DNA of 64,000 bases from Agaricus subrufescens (Eukaryota > Basidiomycota > Agaricomycetes > Agaricales > Agaricaceae). Positions 57,130 through 64,000 of this stretch are shown in pieces (position 1 is the first letter of the stretch; every line of letters starts with the position of its first letter). Where the stretch lies: the NCBI GenBank assembly GCA_029945375.1, contig CM057058.1, positions 2,666,001 to 2,730,000 on the forward strand, written 5' to 3'. The notes beneath the pieces are model-generated. The model saw only the letters and a list, made by a program, of their open reading frames with translations, was not told where the DNA came from and did no database searches. The position numbers and the translations under genes were made by a program.

Positions 57130-59858
57130 TTACCAATCCGTCCTTTTCTTCGGAGCTCCAACAGGGGCTACTGCAATCTTTCCATTGTAGCCGAACCCAT
57201 CCAACCACGGCCAGCTCTCTGATCGACGTGCCTCGAAGGTCTGGATCGCGCTCTCTTGCTGCAAGGTCAGACCAATATCATCCAAACCGTTCAGCAAACA
57301 ATGCCTTCGGAATGGATCCGTGGTGAAACTAATAGCCGGCTTGTTGTGACGCCGGATCTCCTCCTTCTCCAGATCAACCTCTAATTCTAGGCCGGCCTCA
57401 GCATCCTCAGCGAGCTCGCGGCACAACTCTTGAGAAACAGTAACCGGTAGCATGCCGTTCTGCATAGAGTTGTTCCGGAAGATGTCGGCAAAACTGGGAG
57501 CAATGACACAGCGTATACCAAAGTCGTTCCTATTATATCGATGTTAGCAAACAAAATTGTAGTAGAAACATCCACGCACAAACTCCAAGGAGCGTGTTCG
57601 CGAGAGCTACCGCATCCAAAGTTCTTTCCGGTGCAGACAAGGATCTTGGCCTTGTCGTAAGGGGCGCGGTTAAGGACAAAGTCAGTATCCTGTCCTGTGT
57701 GAGGATCCTTCCTGAGGGTGTAGAACAAGGCGTTGGCGAGGCCGGAACGCTTGAGCGTCTTCAAGAACTGTTTCGGTATGATCATATCCGTATCGACATT
57801 TTCCATGTGCAGAGGAGCAGCAATGCCCTTTACAATAGTGAATTTATTAGCACTCGAGGGCGTCTCGGCCGGTGGAAGGGTCTTCGACGAGTCTTGGGCC
57901 CGGGACTGATCAAGTTCAGGGGTGGGTGGCGGAAGGACGGGATCCGTCAAAAAGTCGTACTCGCTCGCGGCCTTCAGTTTGGAACCCGCCTCCTTGATAC
58001 CTCCAAGGAACTTGCGTACGTCGGTCAGTTTGCCAGTAAGAGCTGCTGCTGCCGCCATTGCCGGGCTCATAAGATGAGTACGACCACCTGCTCCCTGTCG
58101 ACCCTCGAAATTGCGATTACTCGTACTCGCACATCGCTCGCCCGGCGAAAGTTGATCAGGGTTCATACCCAAACACATCGAACAGCCAGCCTCGCGCCAG
58201 TCGAAGCCCGCACGTTTGAAGATGACATCCAAACCTTCTGCTTCTGCATGTTGTTTGATGATTCCTGATCCGGGAACAATCATCGCCACCACATTCGGTG
58301 CGACTTTGGCATCAGGACCTGCGGCGAGCACGACTTTTGCAGCGGAGCGAAGATCTTCGATGCGACTGTTGGTGCAGGAACCAATGAAGATCTTGTCGAG
58401 GGTAATTTCCTCCATAGGAGTATTAGGGGTTAGACCCATATACGTCAAACTACGTTCAGCTGAAGATTTCTTGACAGCATCAGAGATGTTAGCAGGGTCG
58501 GGGACCCTGCCTGTAATCGGGACGACGTCTTGAGGAGAAGTTCCCCAAGTGACCGTCGGTACAATATCAGCAGCGTTAATTTTGACTTCGACATCGAATT
58601 TGGCGTCTTCGTCCGATTTCAAAGTCCTCCAGTAAGCCACTGCTCGCTCCCATTCATCTCCTTTGGGCGACAATGGTCGATCCCGGAGGTAGGCAAAAGT
58701 GACATCATCGGGGGCGACCATACCCGCACGAGCACCAGCCTCGATACTCATGTTGCATACACTCATGCGTGCCTCCATGCTGAAACCGCGGAAGACTGAA
58801 CCCGCGTATTCAATAACGCACCCAGTCCCACCAGCAGTGCCGATGACACCGATAATGTAAAGGATGACATCTTTTGAAGTCACACCTTCATGGAGTTCTC
58901 CATCTACAGAGATTCGCATGTTCTTGCCCTTTTTCTGCAAGAGCGTCTGCGTAGCTAGGACATGTTCGACTTCGGAGGTGCCAATACCAAAGGCCAGAGA
59001 ACCGAACGCTCCGTGTGCTAATGTCAAATTATCTCAGACTTCGTACGTTTCGATTATCAGAAGAGTCTTTCACGTACTGGAAGTATGCGAGTCACCACAG
59101 ACGCACGTAATCCCGGGCAGCTGTTATGATGAATGTTGAGCCGGAGGCGGTGATTAGGCAAAAGTAGCTTACCGTGAAACCTTGTTCGGGACCAATAACA
59201 TGAACGATACCTATATGGTATCGATAATCAGATTGGGGGTTTACACTTTTGCGTGTTCAATGGATTATTACCTTGGCGCCTGTCCTTCATACCGAAGTAT
59301 GTGACACCAAATTCCTTCACATTATCTTCCAGAGCAGCGCATTGCGCACGGGAATCGGGTTCGGCAATGAACGTCTCGACCGATTGGAAATGTTTGCGTG
59401 AAATGGTTCTATGAAAACATCGTTTTTTTTTTCAGTCAAAATGTTTGTTACTGGCGATTTAGAGAGATAAGCGTACGGAACATTATGATCGACTGTTGCA
59501 AGGGTACAATCGGGACGGCGAACTTTACGAGACGCGTTACGCCTGTGTGAATTTGTTTAAGTGACTTCTATCCTTTACTCGACGTTCAATCTACGCACAG
59601 TCCTTCGAAAGCCTGTGGGCTAGTAACTTCGTGCACCAGATGCCTTTAGAGATAAGGTATATAGGGTGTATCTGTTAACAACGGTGAATAAGCGTACCTG
59701 TCGATATAAAGAAGCGCTAGGCCATTTTCTTTGACGTCTCTAATGTAACAAAGTTGAATCGTTATCACGCCGCTCCCCTGCGATCATGGTACGTACACAA
59801 CGTGATCATCCCAAATCTTGTCGTAGAGAGTGCGAGGCTTTTGAATAGCAATCGGCAT
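57130..59858 (-). CDS. LEU1: 3-isopropylmalate dehydratase LEU1 (leucine synthesis)
   Basis: Cytosolic enzyme that isomerises 2-isopropylmalate to 3-isopropylmalate; in fungi the large and small subunits are fused. The ATG at 59856-59858 gives [20 protein letters not shown]. Aconitase-type landmarks include [40 protein letters not shown] (first cluster Cys), [20 protein letters not shown] (the CxxC pair) and [20 protein letters not shown]. The linker (about 60 residues, Pro/Ser-rich) leads to the swivelling small-subunit domain: [40 protein letters not shown] and [20 protein letters not shown]. It ends [10 protein letters not shown] at TAG 57130-57132. About seven introns, clustered at the 5' end. 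The 4Fe-4S cluster must be delivered by the Fe-S machinery that begins with ISU1. Confidence 0.95.
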
Positions 59859-60509
59859 GGATAAGTGGGAGATGAAGAGTTTTAAGTATGCAAAGCTAAT
59901 TTCGCTGTCCTTTAAATAGGGTGAGGAGTATTGATCTTTCGGACTCGGAAATGAGTCGGCCGATCGTCAAAACCACGGTTACCTAATAAGGGCACCCCAC
60001 TATCTCCTCACTGCCGCAAGAATCGGCTCAGGGGGCATGGACATTCTATATCGCCACTCTGCAACGTGTCCTATGGCGCGCAAGATGGACCGTATTACGT
60101 CCGTGAGCGGCATCGTTCTCTCTCGCCACCTTTCAGCTTCCCCTCAACCGGCCTATTTATAAACCGAATCCGATCACTGATCAGCCGCGGACTGCCAATC
60201 ACGGTCCAGTTTTCTGTCATCTCTCAGTGCGGGGCCCCAAAGGAAACCAGCATTTGATCGGAAGAGTACACGCAGCCGCTGGCAGCCAGGGTGTAACCAT
60301 TCTTAAAATTTGAATTTGTTCTGTTCCGAGGCGCTAAGCCATACTGGGCACTGTCTTGACCATAGGTGCACTTTAATAGATGCTACGGTAGTTTACAACA
60401 AGGTGTTTGATTCCTGTAGTATAGGAGTGTCATAGTTTGCTAGGTATATGTTCCCGGATATAGTCACGATGACTTTCGATAGTTGGGAGAAATCTGAGAC
60501 AGGAGGATA
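59859..60509. promoter_or_regulatory. LEU1 upstream region
   Basis: A 651-bp gap between the LEU1 start and the stop of the next minus-strand gene. It has no open frame with a domain. An obvious Leu3-type CCGG-N4-CCGG site was not found by eye. The middle part is GC-moderate with CT-rich leaders; nothing else recognised. Confidence 0.4.
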
Positions 60510-61942
60510 TCATAGACGAGAGCCTTGAGCGTGGACAGTGGCGCGGAGAATAGCTTGGTCCCTTCCGAGTTCTTTCCAGTCTCTGATGGCTAGGTCCAAC
60601 AGAGCAATAAGTTCCAGAATGGTATGAGAGTGCCTCGCGAAACCTTCATGGGTGGAGCTTGTCCTAGAATTGGATGAATCTCGAGTCTTCTTGGAGAGCC
60701 GAAGGTGTGAGACGGGAGGAAGACAAAATTCTGCTAGAGCGTTAGTTTGGCGCATTGAATGACCGACATTTCCCGGTAGAGAGCTGTATACGGCACCAGG
60801 TGCATCACGTAACCCTTTGTCCAGAGTCTGGATGGAAGCACCTTGCGGAATACGAGGCCTGACGTGGTGATTTAGCGATAGATCATCTGCTTCGTGACTG
60901 TGAACTACTGGTGCCCGCCACATTCGCCTAGTATTTGAACCACGACGGATGATAGGAAGAAGCAAGGCGTCAGTGTAAATGGCATGTCGCCTAGTGACTG
61001 TGACAGTTGTATGCCATGAAGAGTCACCGCATGAACACCGAAGGCACGAGTATCCGTGAGTACACTTTCGGTCTCCGCAACGAGTCAGACCCTCAGAACA
61101 AATTCGACACTTCATAATTCCTGTAGTAGAGCCGATATAAGAACCTTTGATTTTATCTTGTACAAGTATGTTCGATTTGACGTTTCTTCGGTATATTTTA
61201 AGAAAATCTGGATGTTCTGATGAGAGCGAAGAGGTGGCAGGAGCCGAACAAGGGTTACGGTGCCCATATAAGGATGACGGGGCAAGCAAGGCATTTTCTG
61301 GATTAATTTGATGTAGTGGAGGCCTAGAAGGTGGTATGCTTGCTCTCTTTTCGATTCGTGCGGGCATTGAGATTTGAGTATTCGAGGTGGGAAAAAGGTC
61401 AGGTTCATGTTTATAGGTTGACGCCTGAGGGACGCGGAGGCTGTAAGCAGAGGATGCAGACGGCGGCTTGTTTTCATCTAGGCGAGAGACACACTAGAGC
61501 GCAAGATCAAAACACTAGAATTCAACACAACGGAAATACCGACGGAAACAGGGTCGGATAGAGCGGCGTGCTGGGACCGGGCAGAGCGTATGAGTCTGTA
61601 TCTCGGTTCGCTTTGGCGTTCGTTGGGGCCTTCAGGGAGATTGCCAAGTCGATGTTCCCGAAGTGGTATTATCTGGAAGCGGTGAGGAGTAGTATCACGG
61701 ACGGCTACACGCGTTTGCATGGTGATACGGCTTTGCTCGCCATTTGGATCTGGGTCTATGGATGATGCTCGCAGTCGACTATTGGGGCAGCGGGTCTGGG
61801 AAACGTCGCGCGTTGAGTCGCGTGAAGCCAGGTCTAGTTGCGGAACGGGAAGGGCAAACGAAGGAGCGGCTGATAGGCTGGGAGGAGCATGAGGAAGTGT
61901 TCTAGGAGGCGGGGAAAGAAATGCAGCGGAGGAAGTAGACAT
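60510..61942 (-). CDS. Hypothetical protein with cysteine cluster
   Basis: A two-exon model. Exon 1 from the ATG at 61940-61942 gives MSTSSAAFLSPPPRTLPHAP and a Pro/Ser/Arg-rich region; a 62-nt intron (GTATTT...CGCCTAG) joins to DENKPPSASSAYSLRVPQAS. Near the middle is a compact cysteine/histidine cluster: MKCRICSEGLTRCGDRKCTH followed by GYSCLRCSCGDSSW, seven cysteines in CxxC, C.D..C and CxxCxC spacing, likely zinc-binding. The C-terminus has SHTILELIALLDLAIRDWKE, an amphipathic helix. The stop is TAG at 60510-60512. About 455 residues. No family recognised. Divergent from MED10 by 112 bp. Confidence 0.62.
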
Positions 61943-62054
61943 GGGTGTGAGCGGGCAAAGGATAGATAGCTGATATTTATGGGCGAAGAACAAACAAGAC
62001 CCAACAAGCGGAAACGGCAGAGAACGCGGGCAAGTGGACACACACACTCGAAAC

Positions 62055-62615
62055 ATGGTGCCCCAAGCCGCCGCACCCGTCCCGGATTCTCCCCGCCCCT
62101 CGCAGTCGCCTCCGCCAACAGGCGTCCAAGGAGACTTGGAGCTGGAGCTGCTTGGCCTGGCAAATGCGCTCTACAACCTGGGGACGACGGTCATCAACGA
62201 CTCGACGAAGGAGCGCGACAAGCCAGGTGGTGGAAAACAAGTGGGATTGCGAGTGTGCGTGCGCGGTCGCTGTTCCTGTGTCGCTCACGCACCGATACCC
62301 CTCTAGAAACAATGTTGTTCAGCATCTCGCCACCATCGACGACATGGCGCAGCACATCTCGACCATGGTCCCGATGCAAGTGCTCTCGGACATTGACAAT
62401 GCGCGGAACCCGATGCAGCTGACGCGGGAGAGGCTGGAGCGTGCAGCGACGGAGAACCAGTTCATGAACGGGAAGATCGCTGCGATCGAGGTGAGTGTCT
62501 GTGGCCCGGGTCGAGACGCGGTGCTGAGAGGGAGCAGTCGTACCGGACGCTGTTGGACGAGGCGCTGTGCCAGAATTTCCCAGAGCTGGAGGGCGAGCTG
62601 GGCGTACATAGATAG
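62055..62615 (+). CDS. MED10: Mediator complex subunit 10 (MED10)
   Basis: A middle-module subunit of Mediator, which bridges activators and RNA polymerase II. The ATG at 62055 gives MVPQAAAPVPDSPRPSQSPP, then GDLELELLGLANALYNLGTT. Exon 1 ends after GKQVGLR, and an intron (GTGTGC...CCTCTAG) joins to NNVVQHLATIDDMAQHISTM, PMQVLSDIDNARNPMQLTRE and ERAATENQFMNGKIAAIE. The last exon adds SYRTLLDEALCQNFPELEGE and LGVHR, ending TAG at 62613-62615. About 150 residues in three exons. The Pro-rich N-terminus is longer than in yeast Nut2. Identity rests on the conserved N..VQ.L..ID and NP.Q.T...LE blocks. Confidence 0.92.
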
Positions 62616-62690
62616 ATCGTGATTAGTGCTGAGTCAGCGGCGGATCACGGGGATCAGCCATGGCAACGAGCTCGTCTCTCTTTCTTCATC

Positions 62691-64000
62691 ATGGCCGCCA
62701 TCGACGCCTTCCTCGCCCTCGCCCCATCGGCGCCCCGCGCCTCTGTAGCTGCCGCCCTAGACGCCATAATCAACGGTCCTTTTTTTCCCCCATCGCCTGA
62801 TCTCCATTGACTCCTGCCACAGCACCGCCCATCACCAGCCAGTCTTGTGAGAAACTCATTCCCGCCCTGCTCGACGATCTCCGCTCCCCCGGAAAAGGCA
62901 GACTGACCGCCAAGGGTCTGTCTCTTTCTCTCCTCCTCCCCCTCCCTCCTCACTTCGTTGCTTCCAGACGCTGCGAAAGCCCTTCTTGCCCTCAAATCCC
63001 TTGGCAGACACCCTTCCGGTTCCGAGATTCTCGCTTGCCCCGAAAACCTTACGGCTCTTCTATCACTGACAACGCTCTATAAAGACGACCCAGAAGCGTC
63101 CTCAGAAGCTCTTCGATGTATCGCTAATGCCCTATTACTCATCCAAGCTTCTCGGGAAACCTTTTTGAAGCCGCCAGTGAATGGTGGCGAGTTTTGTCTC
63201 AACGCTCTAGAGGTGCGATTTGACATAGTGTCGTACGTAGCCTTCCGTTCCTCATCCTTTTCCAGAAAAGTACAAGTCCAGAGCATATCTTCGTGCTCGC
63301 TCGCATCCTCTTCCTTTCTACTGCCCTTTTACCGGCACAGATTGTGATACTCGTTGAAAATAAATACAATGGTCGCGCTGTAGTAGAGATCATCAGCACA
63401 AAGCTCGACCTTTTATTAGTCAGTGTCCAGAGTAGTGCGAGAATGGCTAAGGAAGCCATGACTGACCTGTTGAAATTTACCTACAATTTCATACATCACT
63501 ACCCTAAGGTTCGGTTTTCTGCCCCTTATTAATCGTCGCGCTAATTTTTGTAGGCTGTACAAGAGAATCCTCAGAGTCAAGCCGCAGAGCAAGACGAAAA
63601 AAAGGTCCTAGGAGATTATTGGAGCCCTCGGCTAGACGGGTGAGCCCTGAAGTCAATGGATCTTATCGATACTGATGCCCCTGTCAGGTTTCTACCTCCT
63701 CTCCTACGAATATTTGGTTCCCTGCCTCCTACCTTTCCAAACCCAATAACACCACCTTTAACTCATGCCATTCATGCCCTCATTGGCATTCCTGTCTCGC
63801 CTTCCCTCAAAAATGTTTGGTTTCCGTCACGCAGTTCGGCCACCACCCCCAAATCTGTTCCTCAGACACCCCACAGTGACCATCGCAGCGATAGTCGCTG
63901 CAGTTCCCCGACACTGCAGTCCCCTCCTCCGACAAGACCCGGCGCCATAGATCGTGCTCTTTCTGTTCTCTCTGCGGGCCGTCGATCCCTTTCAAGGTCC
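62691..64000 (+). CDS. RIC8: RIC8 (synembryn) G-alpha exchange factor/chaperone, 5' part
   Basis: RIC8 is a non-receptor exchange factor and folding chaperone for heterotrimeric G-protein alpha subunits. The ATG at 62691 gives MAAIDAFLALAPSAPRASVA. Short exons add QSCEKLIPALLDDLRSPGKG, DAAKALLALKSLGRHPSGSE, ILACPENLTALLSLTTLYKD, SSEALRCIANALLLIQASRE and EHIFVLARILFLSTALLPAQ, the armadillo-like helical repeats of the family. Then VVEIISTKLDLLLVSVQSSA, MAKEAMTDLLKFTYNFIHHY and DEKKVLGDYWSPRLDG. The last exon (FLPPLLRIFGSLPPTFPNPI) carries a Ser/Pro-rich loop and runs off the window edge, so the C-terminal half is missing. At least five introns. Identity is good. Confidence 0.85.

Noticed and set aside
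57594..58268. 224-codon + strand open frame
   Set aside because: Lies antisense to well-conserved LEU1 exons; a shadow frame.

Overview
The window is nuclear DNA from a filamentous basidiomycete, most likely an Agaricomycete. Genes are close together and broken by many short GT-AG introns of about 45-90 nt. Orthologues of one-copy fungal housekeeping genes are scattered on both strands with no operon logic, and one gene belongs to DUF6593, a family I know mainly from mushrooms. No virus, CRISPR array, rRNA or convincing tRNA was found. All protein models were spliced by eye, so outer ends are firmer than inner exon borders.

Layout. 0.6-8.6 kb: NIPA-like Mg transporter (-), SEC12 (+), TAF9 (-), ISU1 (+), PRP31 (-). 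8.6-12.5 kb: nearly empty, with a small GC-rich island near 11.2 kb. 12.5-14.8 kb: RCK2/Srk1-type kinase (+). 14.8-18.9 kb: no gene recognised, but it holds a 13-nt stretch complementary to the TTAGGG telomere repeat in a hairpin-rich setting, so a telomerase RNA candidate is proposed. 18.9-21.8 kb: PEX11 family protein, a tiny membrane/coiled-coil protein and TVP38. 21.8-25.4 kb: gene-free, rich in A and T runs. 25.4-31.6 kb: HSF-type transcription factor and NRC-2/FPK1-type AGC kinase, both (-), separated by a very GC-rich leader.

33.4-44.1 kb: MFS transporter, a small probable organelle protein, mitoribosomal uS14m, a YAP-like bZIP factor with a DUF3425 tail, RPB12/RPC10, a serine-rich unknown, a GPATCH11-like protein and a two-RRM protein. 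44.6-52.2 kb: secreted GH128 glucanase, AhpD-like protein, DUF6593 protein, mitoribosomal uL11m and a secreted M28 aminopeptidase. 53.1-64 kb: INN1/Fic1-like C2 protein, a serine-rich unknown, LEU1, a cysteine-cluster unknown, MED10 and the 5' part of RIC8.

The genes are mainly core functions: transcription (TAF9, RPB12, MED10, two DNA-binding factors), splicing (PRP31), Fe-S assembly and one client (ISU1; Leu1 needs a 4Fe-4S cluster), mitochondrial translation, vesicle traffic (SEC12, TVP38), cytokinesis and signalling. Several divergent pairs share start-to-start gaps of about 50-240 bp. The main point to follow up is the possible telomerase RNA at about 16.5-17.1 kb; it is a hypothesis from sequence alone.
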